A DNA stretch of 64,000 bases from an uncultured Chiayiivirga sp. (GTDB lineage Bacteria; Pseudomonadota; Gammaproteobacteria; Xanthomonadales; Xanthomonadaceae). Shown one piece after another: positions 19,572 to 28,378 of this stretch (position 1 is its first letter; every line of letters starts with the position of its first letter). The DNA lies in the NCBI GenBank assembly GCA_934525595.1, contig CAKSZJ010000007.1:49323-113322 (forward strand). Direction: 5' to 3'. The notes beneath the pieces are model-generated. The model had not been told where the DNA came from, ran no database searches, and saw only the letters and a list, made by a program, of their open reading frames with translations. The position numbers were made by a program, and so were the translations under genes.

Positions 19572-21341
19572 ATGACGCTGGACATCGTGCTGGTGCTCGC
19601 CGTCACCATCGGCGCGATCACCCTGTTCGCCACCGAAAAACTGCGCATGGACGTGGTGGCGATCCTGCTGGTCACCGCGCTCACGGTGCTGGGCCTGATC
19701 ACCCCGACGCAGGCCATCAGCGGCTTCAGCAACCAGGCCACGATCACGGTGGCGGCCATGTTCGTGCTCGCCGCGGGGCTGCGCAGCAGCGGCGCGCTTT
19801 CAGGCGTGGGCCGGATGCTGAGTCGGGTGCAGTCACCCACCGTATTCCTGCTGCTGCTGTTCGCCGCGCTGGCCCTGGTCTCGCCGTTCGTGAACAACAC
19901 GGCGGTGGTCGCGGTGTTCATGCCGCTCGTGCTCACCGCCAGTGCGCGCATCGGCATGCCTGCGTCCAAGGCGCTGATCCCGCTTTCCTACATGTCGCAG
20001 ATCGCGGGCGTGTGCACCCTGGTGGGCACCTCGTCCAACCTCCTGGTGGACGCCATCGCGCGCGACCTGGGGCATCCGGGATTCACCATGTTCGAATTCA
20101 CCGCGCTGGGCGCGGTGTGCTTCGGCGCGGGCGGCCTCTACCTGCTCACCCTGGGGCGCTGGCTCCTGCCCGACACCCACCAGCCGGAACTGGACGAGGA
20201 ATTCGAACCGGGCAAATACATCACCGAGCTGCGCGTGGTTCCAGGCTCCGCCCTGCTGGGCACCTCGGTGGAAGAGGCGCGGCTGGCGGCGCGGTTCGAC
20301 GTCTTCGTGCTCGAACTCCTGCGCGAGGGCAAGAAACTGTGGGCGCCGCGCTCGCAGACCCTGCAGGCCGGCGACATCCTGCTGGCGCGCGGCGACTGGG
20401 CGCGGCTGGATGCGCTCAGGGAGGAAGCCGGGCTGGAAATCGAGGCCGAGTTCAAGTTCAAGGACCGCCAGCTGCGCAAGGACGCCAACCTCGTCCTGAC
20501 CGAGGTCATGATCGCGCCCAATTCACGCGTGGAAGGCCTCGACATGGAAGCAGTGGACCGGATCTGGCGACACAACGCGACGGTGCTCGCGATCCAGCGG
20601 CGCGGCCAGGTGCTGCGCGAGAAGATCAAGGACGTGGCCCTGGCAGTGGGCGACATCCTGCTGATGATCGTGCCCGAGAACGAGATGCAGATGCTGCGCC
20701 GGGACAAGAACGTGATCGTGCTGTCCCGGCGCGGCGCCTCCAAGCCCAACGGCTGGCGCGCGCCCTTCGCGCTGGTCACGATGGCGCTGGTGATCGGCGT
20801 GTCGGCGGTGGGCTGGATGCCGATCGCCCTCAGCTCGATGCTCGGCGCCGCGGTGATGGTCATGGCCGGCTGCCTGAGCGGTGACGATGTCTACGAAGCC
20901 GTGGACTGGCGCATCATCATCCTGCTGGCCTGCCTGCTGCCGCTCGGCGTGGCGATGAGCCAGAGCGGCGCCGCCGAATTCCTGGTGCGGCACCTGATCG
21001 GCCTGGTCCAGCCCTTCGGGCCGTGGGTCGTGCTGGCGATGCTGTACCTCGCCGTGCTGATACTGTCCGAAGTGATGAGCCACGCGGCGGCGGCGGTGCT
21101 GCTGACTCCCATCGCCATGTCCACCGCCCACCTCATGGGCGTGGACGCCACCCCGTTCCTCATCGCCGTGACCTTCGCCGCGGGTACCAGCTTCGCCACC
21201 CCGGTGGGCTACCAGACCAACACCATGGTCTACAACGCCGGCGGCTACCGCTTCGTGGACTTCATGAAGGTCGGCCTGCCGCTTAACCTGATCTTCTGGC
21301 TCATCGGGATCGTCATGATCCCCAAGCTGTGGCCGTTCTGA
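19572..21341 (+). CDS. SLC13/DASS-type permease with two RCK_C (TrkA-C) domains
   Basis: 589 residues. Two membrane blocks, about 1-205 and 400-589, flank a cytosolic section with two TrkA-C/RCK_C domains (about 213-295 and 300-383; ELRVVPGSALLGTSVEEARL and TEVMIAPNSRVEGLDM starts). Family signatures are FVNNTAVVAVFMPLV in the first half and SHAAAAVLLTPIAM with FATPVGYQTNTMVYNAGGY in the second. These proteins import anions such as dicarboxylates or sulfate with sodium; the substrate cannot be read from sequence. The C-terminus is 21 bases from the convergent prlC stop. Confidence 0.9.
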   Translation: MTLDIVLVLAVTIGAITLFATEKLRMDVVAILLVTALTVLGLITPTQAISGFSNQATITVAAMFVLAAGLRSSGALSGVGRMLSRVQSPTVFLLLLFAALALVSPFVNNTAVVAVFMPLVLTASARIGMPASKALIPLSYMSQIAGVCTLVGTSSNLLVDAIARDLGHPGFTMFEFTALGAVCFGAGGLYLLTLGRWLLPDTHQPELDEEFEPGKYITELRVVPGSALLGTSVEEARLAARFDVFVLELLREGKKLWAPRSQTLQAGDILLARGDWARLDALREEAGLEIEAEFKFKDRQLRKDANLVLTEVMIAPNSRVEGLDMEAVDRIWRHNATVLAIQRRGQVLREKIKDVALAVGDILLMIVPENEMQMLRRDKNVIVLSRRGASKPNGWRAPFALVTMALVIGVSAVGWMPIALSSMLGAAVMVMAGCLSGDDVYEAVDWRIIILLACLLPLGVAMSQSGAAEFLVRHLIGLVQPFGPWVVLAMLYLAVLILSEVMSHAAAAVLLTPIAMSTAHLMGVDATPFLIAVTFAAGTSFATPVGYQTNTMVYNAGGYRFVDFMKVGLPLNLIFWLIGIVMIPKLWPF

Positions 21342-21362
21342 TTCGCGGGACGGGCCGGCGTA

Positions 21363-23408
21363 TCAGGCCGCCAACCCGTAGCTGCGCAGCAGCGCGCCCG
21401 GATCCGGCTCGCGCCCCCGGAAGGCGATGAAGCTCTCCAGCGCCGGGCGCGAGCCGCCGACGGCGAGGATCTCGCGGCGATAGCGCGCCCCGGGTGCGGG
21501 CGCGAAGACGCCCTCTTCCTCGAACGCCGCGAAGGCATCGGCGGCCAGCACCTCGGCCCACAGATAGCTGTAGTAGCCGGCCGCGTAGCCGCCCGAAAAC
21601 ACGTGTGTGAAGGCATGCGGGAAGCGCGCCCACGACGGCGGCCGGATCACCGCGACCGCCTCGCGCACTTCTTCCAGCAGTTCCAGCGTGCGCGCGCCGC
21701 GTGCCGGGTCGTACTCCAGATGCGCGCGAAAATCGAACAGCGCGAACTCGATCTGGCGCACCAGGAACAGGCCGGCGTGGAAGTGGCGCGCGGCCAGCAT
21801 CCTGTCCAGCAGCGCCTGTGGCAGCGGCTCGCCGGTTTTCCAGTGGCGCGCGAAGAGATCAAGCGATTCACGCCGCCAGGCGAAGTTCTCCAGCAGCTGG
21901 CTGGGCAGCTCCACCGCGTCCCACTCCACGCCCTCGATGCCGCCCACCGAGGGCAGATCCACTTCAGTGAGCATGTGATGCAGGCCGTGGCCGAACTCGT
22001 GGAACAGGGTCACCACGTCGTCGTGCGTCAGCAGCGCCGGCGCGCCGGCCGCCGGCGGAGCGAAATTGCACACCAGATAGGCCACCGGCCGCTGCTGCAC
22101 CTCGCCGATGCGAACCCGGCTGCGGCATACGTCCATCCAGGCACCGCCGCGCTTGCCGGCGCGGGCGTAGAGATCGATATAGAAACCCGCACGCACGCTG
22201 CCGTCGGCATCGAGCACATCGAAGTAGCGCGCATCCGGATGCCACAGATCGACATCCTCACGCGACGCGAACTTCAACCCGAACAGCCGCGAGGCGACCT
22301 CGAACAGCCCGCCGATCGCAGCCTCCGCCGGGAAGTACGGCCGGATGTCCTCCTCGTTGAAATCGAAGCGCTGCTGACGCAGCTTTTCGCTGGCATAGCC
22401 GATGTCCCAGGGCGCGAGCGTCGCGATGCCCAATTCGGCGCGGGCAAACCGCGCAAGCTCCGCCAGCTCGCGCTCGGCCACGGGCCTGGCGCGCGCGGCG
22501 AGATCGCGCAGGAAGCCCAGCACCCGTTCGGGCGTGGCAGCCATCTTGTCGGCCAGCGACACCTCGGCCGCATTGGCGAACCCCAGCAGCTGCGCGGCTT
22601 CGTGGCGCAACGCCAGGATCTGCTCGATCCGTCCGCCGTTGTCGAACCGCCCTGCGTGCGGACCCTGATCGGAGGCGCGGGTCTGGTAGGCCGACCAGAC
22701 GTCCTCGCGCAGCGTGCGGCTGTCGGCAAAGGTCAGGATGGCGGTGACGACCGGTCCCTTGAGCGTGGCGCGGTGACCGGCCTCGCCCGCATCGGCAGCC
22801 GCCTGCGCCAGCAGCGCGCGCGCCGATTCCGGCAGGCCGGCAAGTTCGGCTTCCGACACCGCGCGATGCCAGGCGTCGGTGGCATCCAGCACGGCGCTGT
22901 CGAACTGGGTGGTCAGCCGCGAAAGCTCGGTCTGGATCTGCGCAAAGCGCTCCCGCGCCGCGCCCTCCAGCGCCACGCCCGAGAGCCGGAAGCCGCGCAG
23001 GCTGTCCTCGACCACGCTGCGCTGCGCACGCGCCATGGCCTCGAACCCCGGCGCCTCGCGCACCGCCTTCACCGCCTCGTAGAGCGCGCGGTTCTGGCCC
23101 AGCCAGGTGGCGTGCTCGGTGAGCGCATCCAGCGCGTCCTCGTAGGCCTCGCGCAGCTCGGGCGAGTCCTTCACCCCGTGCAGGTGCGAAACCGGCGAAA
23201 AAGCGCGGTTGAGGCGATCTTCCTGCAGCTCCAGTGGGCGCATGAGGGCATCGAACGTACGCGCCGAGGAGTCCGCGACGAGCCGCTCGACCTCGTCACG
23301 ATAGCCCTCCAGCAAGGCAGCGACGGCCGGCGCCACATCGGCTGCGGAAATACGGGAAAAAGGCGGCAGCCCGCCGTCGCAGAGCAGGGGATTGGTGGTG
23401 TTTTTCAT
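21363..23408 (-). CDS. prlC: Oligopeptidase A (M3 family metallopeptidase)
   Basis: 681 residues, the normal length. Cytoplasmic zinc endopeptidase that clears short peptides, including cleaved signal peptides. The motif HEFGHGLHHML gives zinc ligands His470 and His474 and catalytic Glu471; the GIEGVEWDAVELPSQ segment downstream carries the third ligand. The N-terminal helical region (NPLLCDGGLPPFSRI, LEGYRDEVERLV) and the SHLHGVKDSPELREAYE segment also fit. It may be co-transcribed with the RCC1 gene 69 bases upstream. Confidence 0.96.
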   Translation of the reverse strand: MKNTTNPLLCDGGLPPFSRISAADVAPAVAALLEGYRDEVERLVADSSARTFDALMRPLELQEDRLNRAFSPVSHLHGVKDSPELREAYEDALDALTEHATWLGQNRALYEAVKAVREAPGFEAMARAQRSVVEDSLRGFRLSGVALEGAARERFAQIQTELSRLTTQFDSAVLDATDAWHRAVSEAELAGLPESARALLAQAAADAGEAGHRATLKGPVVTAILTFADSRTLREDVWSAYQTRASDQGPHAGRFDNGGRIEQILALRHEAAQLLGFANAAEVSLADKMAATPERVLGFLRDLAARARPVAERELAELARFARAELGIATLAPWDIGYASEKLRQQRFDFNEEDIRPYFPAEAAIGGLFEVASRLFGLKFASREDVDLWHPDARYFDVLDADGSVRAGFYIDLYARAGKRGGAWMDVCRSRVRIGEVQQRPVAYLVCNFAPPAAGAPALLTHDDVVTLFHEFGHGLHHMLTEVDLPSVGGIEGVEWDAVELPSQLLENFAWRRESLDLFARHWKTGEPLPQALLDRMLAARHFHAGLFLVRQIEFALFDFRAHLEYDPARGARTLELLEEVREAVAVIRPPSWARFPHAFTHVFSGGYAAGYYSYLWAEVLAADAFAAFEEEGVFAPAPGARYRREILAVGGSRPALESFIAFRGREPDPGALLRSYGLAA

Positions 23409-23477
23409 CGGGACGACATGGAGCGCCCGCCGCGGGTTTTCAAGCGCGGGCCGGTGTCATCCCCCGGCCCGCCGCCT

Positions 23478-26348
23478 TCAGCGCCAGATCACCGGCGTCG
23501 GAACCGGGAAGTAGACGGTGCCCGAGACGCCCAGCTGGCCGCGCGTGTTCGCGCCCCAGCAATACGCCCGCCCCTGCGCATCGAGCGCACAGGCATGCCA
23601 GCCGCCCGTGGCAATGGCCCGCGCGCCGGAACCCATGCCCGATACCGGCACCGGCTGCGCATGATTCGTCCAGGTGCCGTCACCCAGCCCGAGCCGGCCG
23701 TCCCAGCCATTTCCCCAGCACCAGACCGTCCCTCCGCTCGTCAGGGCGCAGGTGAAATCGGTCCCGGCCGAGATCTGTTCCACGGCGTCGGGAAGGCCCT
23801 GCACGGCGACCGGTTCGGTCCGCGATTGCCCCGGGGTGGTGTCCCCATTGCCCAGCTGGCCGTAGAAGCCGTTGCCCCAGCACCAGGCCGCTCCGTTTAC
23901 CGACGCGCAGGTGTGCGTCTGGCCCGCGGTGATCTGCTCCGCGCCGGACGGCAGGCCCTGCACGACGGCGGGGGCCGGGCGTCGGATCCTGTCGCCGGTT
24001 CCCAGCTGGCCGAATCCGTTGCCTCCCCAGCAGCGCACCTCGCCGCCCGTCATGAGGGCGCAGGTGTGGCTGCCGCCGGCTCCGATGGCGCGCGCGTCCT
24101 GGGTGATCCCGGAGACGGTCACCGGACGATTGCTCGCGGCGGCTGATCCGCCGCTACCGAGCTGTCCGGCGTTGTTGGCACCCCAGCAGCGGATGGCACC
24201 CACGCCGGTGATGGCACAGCTGTGTGCCGGACCGGCCGCCACCGCACGCACGTTCGACCCCAGGCCCTGGACTTCGACCGGCGTTTCGCGACTGACGAAG
24301 CTTCCGTCACCAAGCTGACCCCGATCGTTCCCTCCCCAGCACCACACACGGCCGGACTCGCTGGCCGCACAGGCGTGGGAATCACCCACCGCGACCGCGC
24401 GCATCGGGCCGGGGAGTCCTTCCACGCGCTCCGGCCAGGACACCCTGGCGGATCCGGCAAGCCCGGACTTGACCCAGAGGCTCCTGCCCCAGCACCACAC
24501 GTCACCCGCAGCATCCAGGCCGCAGCTGTATCCGCTTCCGGCGCTGATCTGGCGATTGCCTTCGCGCAGCCGGACGAAGTTCGCGGTGACCTGGCGCGCG
24601 CCCGACATCACCAGATCGCAGCTGTCCTTCCAGCTGTCGCACGCACCCGACCAGCTGACGAAGGCCGAACCCGGCGCATCGCTCACCGCCGCCAGCGTCA
24701 GCGGAGAACCGACGGTACGCGAGGCGGTGCAGGTCGAACCGCAGTCGATTCCCTCCGGCTCGCTGATCACCACGCCCGCGCCGTCGCCGGCGATCGTGAT
24801 CTCCAGTGGGTATTCCGCCTCGTCGATGCTCAGGGTGACAGGAAGCGAACGAGGGCCACCCGAACAGGCAATATAGAACCCGCGATCCCCCGTCGCCCAC
24901 GCGTGCAGCGTGGTGCTGGTCCACCCTCCCTGCGCCAGCTCGCCGCGTGGAATGCGGAAGATGCCCACGTCGTCCGGGTGGCGGCGGATGTAACAGATGG
25001 CGTTCGCCGGTACATCGTGCAGGATCCAGCCAAAGCTCACCGGGGTGCCCGATCCGCGCACGATGTGTTTGTGCACGAAGCCCGTCGCACTGTCCAGACG
25101 GAGCATCGCGCGCGCGCCCGGGTTCGGCACCGCGCTCCAGTCCACGGCCACCGGTTCGCGCCGCCTGTTTCGATCGCCGGCACCGAGCTGCCCGGTTTCA
25201 CCATCGCCCCAGCAGTACGCTGAACCTTCGGCGGACACCGCGCAGCTGTGGCGGCTGCCGTTCGCCACGCTGCGCATCGCCGGCAGGCCGGGGACCACAT
25301 GCGGCCGCGGGCTATACGCACCGGAGGGTCGGGCTAGCTGACCCTGGCGGTTGCTCCCCCAGCACCAGACCTTGCCGTCACTGAACACCGCACAGGAATG
25401 ATTGCCCCCGGCGGCGAGATCCAGGGCATCCAGCGGCAGGTCGCTGACCGGCCACTGCGGCATTTCGAGCAAGGGAACGCCGGACTGCCCGAGCTGGCCA
25501 TCCAGATTGTTGCCCCAGCACCGCGCCACGCCGGCACCGTCCAGGGCGCAGCTGTGCTGTTCGCCTGCCGAAATCGCGCGCACACCGCTGGCCAGGCCGG
25601 TCACCGCGACCGGCGCAGGGTGGTCGCCAGCCCCCGCCAGCTGCCACTCCCCGTCGCCGAGCTGGCCGTTGCCGCCACGCCCCCAGCATTTCACCGCGCC
25701 GGTTTCGGTCAGCGCACAGACGTGACCACCGCCCGCCGCCAGTGCGCGTACGGGGTCGGAAAGGCCCGGCACGGCACTAGGAACGAGATGATCCTCGAGC
25801 GCACCGTCACCGAGCTGGCCCCAGGGATTGCGGCCCCAGCAGACCACGCCGGATTCACCCGCGGCGCAGGTGAAGTTGCTGCCGGCGGCCACGGCGGTCA
25901 CGCCCTGTTCGAGGCCATTGACCGGCACCGCGACATCACGGTTAACCGTGGTGCCATCGCCCAGGCGACCGCCGGCGTTGGCGCCCCAGCAGTACACCCC
26001 GCCCTCGCGAATCAGGACGCAGGCATGGTCGTCGCCGACGCTCAGCGCGATGGCTGCGCCAGGCAGGCCGCGCACCGCAACCGGCGTGGTGCGCAGGGCG
26101 CGGCTGCCGTCGCCGAGTTGGCCGGATGCGTTCCAGCCCCAGCACCAGACCCCGCCGCCCTCGTCCAGCGCGCAGGTGTGGCGCGTGCCCGCGTCGACCG
26201 TGCGCAAGAGCGGCCCAGCGCCGCTGGCCGCACCCAAGGCTGTGGGCACCACCAACAAGAAGACCAAGGCGAGAATGAATCCGGCTGTGACGTGCGATGT
26301 CTGCAGCCAATCGGTCGGTCGCGCGTCCCTGACAAGAAACTGATCCAT
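23478..26348 (-). CDS. Membrane-targeted protein with two seven-repeat RCC1-like propellers
   Basis: 956 residues. An N-terminal hydrophobic segment (about 22-43, AGFILALVFLLVVPTALGAA) serves as a long signal peptide or anchor. Then come seven RCC1-type repeats (about 45-400), a middle section ending in a bacterial repeat domain (GIDCGSTCTASRTVGSP, FVSWSGACDSWKDSC), and seven more RCC1 repeats (about 600-956). Each repeat has the form AG..H.CAL..G..WCWG.N..GQLGDG, so almost every blade carries one Cys in the CAL strand and one in the CWG strand. Two seven-bladed propellers are inferred. Exported RCC1 proteins are poorly characterised. GAGGAG lies seven bases before the ATG. Confidence 0.85.
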   Translation of the reverse strand: MDQFLVRDARPTDWLQTSHVTAGFILALVFLLVVPTALGAASGAGPLLRTVDAGTRHTCALDEGGGVWCWGWNASGQLGDGSRALRTTPVAVRGLPGAAIALSVGDDHACVLIREGGVYCWGANAGGRLGDGTTVNRDVAVPVNGLEQGVTAVAAGSNFTCAAGESGVVCWGRNPWGQLGDGALEDHLVPSAVPGLSDPVRALAAGGGHVCALTETGAVKCWGRGGNGQLGDGEWQLAGAGDHPAPVAVTGLASGVRAISAGEQHSCALDGAGVARCWGNNLDGQLGQSGVPLLEMPQWPVSDLPLDALDLAAGGNHSCAVFSDGKVWCWGSNRQGQLARPSGAYSPRPHVVPGLPAMRSVANGSRHSCAVSAEGSAYCWGDGETGQLGAGDRNRRREPVAVDWSAVPNPGARAMLRLDSATGFVHKHIVRGSGTPVSFGWILHDVPANAICYIRRHPDDVGIFRIPRGELAQGGWTSTTLHAWATGDRGFYIACSGGPRSLPVTLSIDEAEYPLEITIAGDGAGVVISEPEGIDCGSTCTASRTVGSPLTLAAVSDAPGSAFVSWSGACDSWKDSCDLVMSGARQVTANFVRLREGNRQISAGSGYSCGLDAAGDVWCWGRSLWVKSGLAGSARVSWPERVEGLPGPMRAVAVGDSHACAASESGRVWCWGGNDRGQLGDGSFVSRETPVEVQGLGSNVRAVAAGPAHSCAITGVGAIRCWGANNAGQLGSGGSAAASNRPVTVSGITQDARAIGAGGSHTCALMTGGEVRCWGGNGFGQLGTGDRIRRPAPAVVQGLPSGAEQITAGQTHTCASVNGAAWCWGNGFYGQLGNGDTTPGQSRTEPVAVQGLPDAVEQISAGTDFTCALTSGGTVWCWGNGWDGRLGLGDGTWTNHAQPVPVSGMGSGARAIATGGWHACALDAQGRAYCWGANTRGQLGVSGTVYFPVPTPVIWR

Positions 26349-26435
26349 GGAAAACTCCTCAAAAGTCCACCCGTGTCCGTCCCCTCGGTCACGTCGATCT
26401 GTCTGCCGCTGCGCAAATGCGTTAGCGTTCACGGC

Positions 26436-28226
26436 ATGCCACACCCCGCGCCGCCAACGCCAACCACCGACGGCCCGCAAGCGCGTCTGCGCTGCTTTCT
26501 CGCGGGCCTGTCGCTGTTTTCCGATCTGCCCGAGGTCACGCTCGACGAGCTGGCCGCGCGCGCCGAGAGCGTCGCGCTGGCCGGCGGCACGACCCTGCTC
26601 GAACAGGGTACGGCGTCCGACGCCTTTCTGGTGCTGCGCTGGGGGCGACTGGCGGCGTGGCGAACGGGCGAGGATGGCCAGACCCGGCGCCTCGGACAGA
26701 TCAGTCCGGGCGAGTGCGTCGGCGAGGTCGGGCTGATCCTCGACCAGCCGCGCACCGCCACCGTGTTCGCGCTGCGCGACAGCGAGCTGGTGCGCTGGTC
26801 GCGCAGCGAATTCGAGCAGCTCATCGCGCACCATCCCGCCGCCATGCTGCGGCTCACGCGCGAGGCATTGAAGCGCTATGCCGCGACCGCGCATCGTCCG
26901 GCCGAGGTGCGCTGCATCGCCGTGCTTCCCGGTACGCCGGGCGTGGATGCCGTCGCGTTCGCCCGCCGCCTGGCGCGCGCCCTGCCCTGGCTGGGCAAGG
27001 TGCGCGTGGTGGAAGCGGACGAGGCGCGCAGCCGCAGCGGTGGCTGGTTTTCCCGGATGGAGCAGGAGGGTCGCGGGCTGGTCTACGTCGGTGACGACGA
27101 CCCGGCCTGGCGCGAGCGCTGCGTGCGCCAGAGCGACGCGGTGCTGATGCTGGCCGATACCGACGACAAGCCCGACCACGTCCTGCCCTCACCGGACGCC
27201 CTGTCGCCGCACCTGCCGCTGCACCTGGTGCTGCTGCGCCGCGATGTCCCTGCCGCAGGCAGCACGCATGCCTGGCTGGAGGCGTTTCCCGGTCGCGCCA
27301 TGCACCACCATGTCATCGACGACAATGACCTCGCGCGCTGCGCCCGGCTGCTGGGCGGGCGCGCGACCGGGCTGGTGCTCTCCGGCGGCGGCGCGCGCGG
27401 CTTCGCCCACATCGGCGCGATCCGCGCGCTGCGCGAGCACCGCATCCAGGCCGATTACATCGGCGGATGCAGCGCCGGTGCCGTGGTCGGTGCCGGAGTC
27501 GCGGCGGGCTGGGACGAGGCCCACCTGGTGCGCGCGATGCGCACCGCCTTCGTCGACCATGATCCGCTCTCGGACCGCACCCTGCCGCTGGTGGCGATGT
27601 CGAGCGGTCGCCGCGTTTCCCGCGCGCTGCGCGCCATGTTCGGCGAGCACCGCATCGAGGACCTGCGCATTCCTTTCTTCTGCGTCTCGACCGACCTCAC
27701 CGGCGGCAAGCTGCACGTGCACGATCGCGGCTCGCTGTGGATCGCGCTGCGCGCCGGCAGCGCGCTGCCCGGTCTGGTGCCGCCGGTGTTCCACGACCAT
27801 CGGGTGCTGGTGGATGGCGGCGTCATCGACAACCTGCCGGTGGACGAGATGCAGCACCGGCTGAGCGGGGCCATCGTGGCGGTGGACGTGGGCGGCAGCT
27901 ACCGGCTGGAAACCACGCTGGAGGAAACCGCCCTGCCGTCCTCCTGGCTGGAGTTCCTGCGCCAGTGGCGGCAGAAGAAGTACCCCGGCATCGGGCGCAT
28001 CCTGTGGCGCGCCGCCATGGTGAACTCCGACGCGAACGCGGCGCGCCAGCGCAAGCTCTCCAGCCTGCTGCTGCGCCCGCCGCTGGCCGGCATCGATCTG
28101 CTGGACTGGAAGAAGTTCGACCAGGTGGTGGAACTGGGCTACCGCGACACCCTGCGCCACCTCCAGAGCCATCCCGCAGCGCTCGCCAACCGGACCGAAC
28201 AGATGGAACCGGCTGAAAAGGCTTGA
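26436..28226 (+). CDS. Patatin-like phospholipase with N-terminal cyclic-nucleotide-binding domain
   Basis: 596 residues. Residues about 15-135 form a cNMP-binding/Crp-like beta-roll (FSDLPEVTLDELAARA, GECVGEVGLILDQPRTATVFAL). After a linker domain (about 150-300), the patatin lipase has the oxyanion loop SGGGARGFAHIGA, the nucleophile in GGCSAG (Ser346) and the catalytic Asp in VDGGVIDN (Asp460). This is the bacterial NTE/RssA-like arrangement; it would hydrolyse phospholipids at the inner membrane, perhaps gated by ligand binding. It is divergent from the RCC1 gene across 87 bases. The ATG at 26436 lies at the end of a long in-frame stretch; no strong ribosome-binding site is visible. Confidence 0.9.
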   Translation: MPHPAPPTPTTDGPQARLRCFLAGLSLFSDLPEVTLDELAARAESVALAGGTTLLEQGTASDAFLVLRWGRLAAWRTGEDGQTRRLGQISPGECVGEVGLILDQPRTATVFALRDSELVRWSRSEFEQLIAHHPAAMLRLTREALKRYAATAHRPAEVRCIAVLPGTPGVDAVAFARRLARALPWLGKVRVVEADEARSRSGGWFSRMEQEGRGLVYVGDDDPAWRERCVRQSDAVLMLADTDDKPDHVLPSPDALSPHLPLHLVLLRRDVPAAGSTHAWLEAFPGRAMHHHVIDDNDLARCARLLGGRATGLVLSGGGARGFAHIGAIRALREHRIQADYIGGCSAGAVVGAGVAAGWDEAHLVRAMRTAFVDHDPLSDRTLPLVAMSSGRRVSRALRAMFGEHRIEDLRIPFFCVSTDLTGGKLHVHDRGSLWIALRAGSALPGLVPPVFHDHRVLVDGGVIDNLPVDEMQHRLSGAIVAVDVGGSYRLETTLEETALPSSWLEFLRQWRQKKYPGIGRILWRAAMVNSDANAARQRKLSSLLLRPPLAGIDLLDWKKFDQVVELGYRDTLRHLQSHPAALANRTEQMEPAEKA

Positions 28227-28236
28227 ACACCTGCTT

Positions 28237-28262
28237 AATCTGACGTCCGTCGGTGTCAGATT
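28237..28262 (+). terminator. Possible weak terminator after the patatin gene
   Basis: Eight-base-pair stem AATCTGAC/GTCAGATT with a ten-base loop, ending in TTT, ten bases after the stop codon. It is AT-richer than its surroundings but has a short U-tract. Confidence 0.4.
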
Positions 28263-28378
28263 TGCCTGCCCTCCGCCGTACCCCTTCCTGCACCACCCGC
28301 CACAAGCCATGACCGCCTCGGAGCGAGTGCTAGGATGACAGCGGGCGGCGAAACCGAAACAGACATATCGAGGCAAGC

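Noticed and set aside
21603..24146. 847-residue plus-strand open frame across prlC and the RCC1 gene
   Set aside because: It is antisense to two real genes and crosses their boundary, so it cannot be one natural protein.
23478..26348. Repeated WCWG coding units considered as a DNA repeat or CRISPR-like array
   Set aside because: The repetition is at protein level only; DNA copies diverge and there are no constant repeats with spacers.
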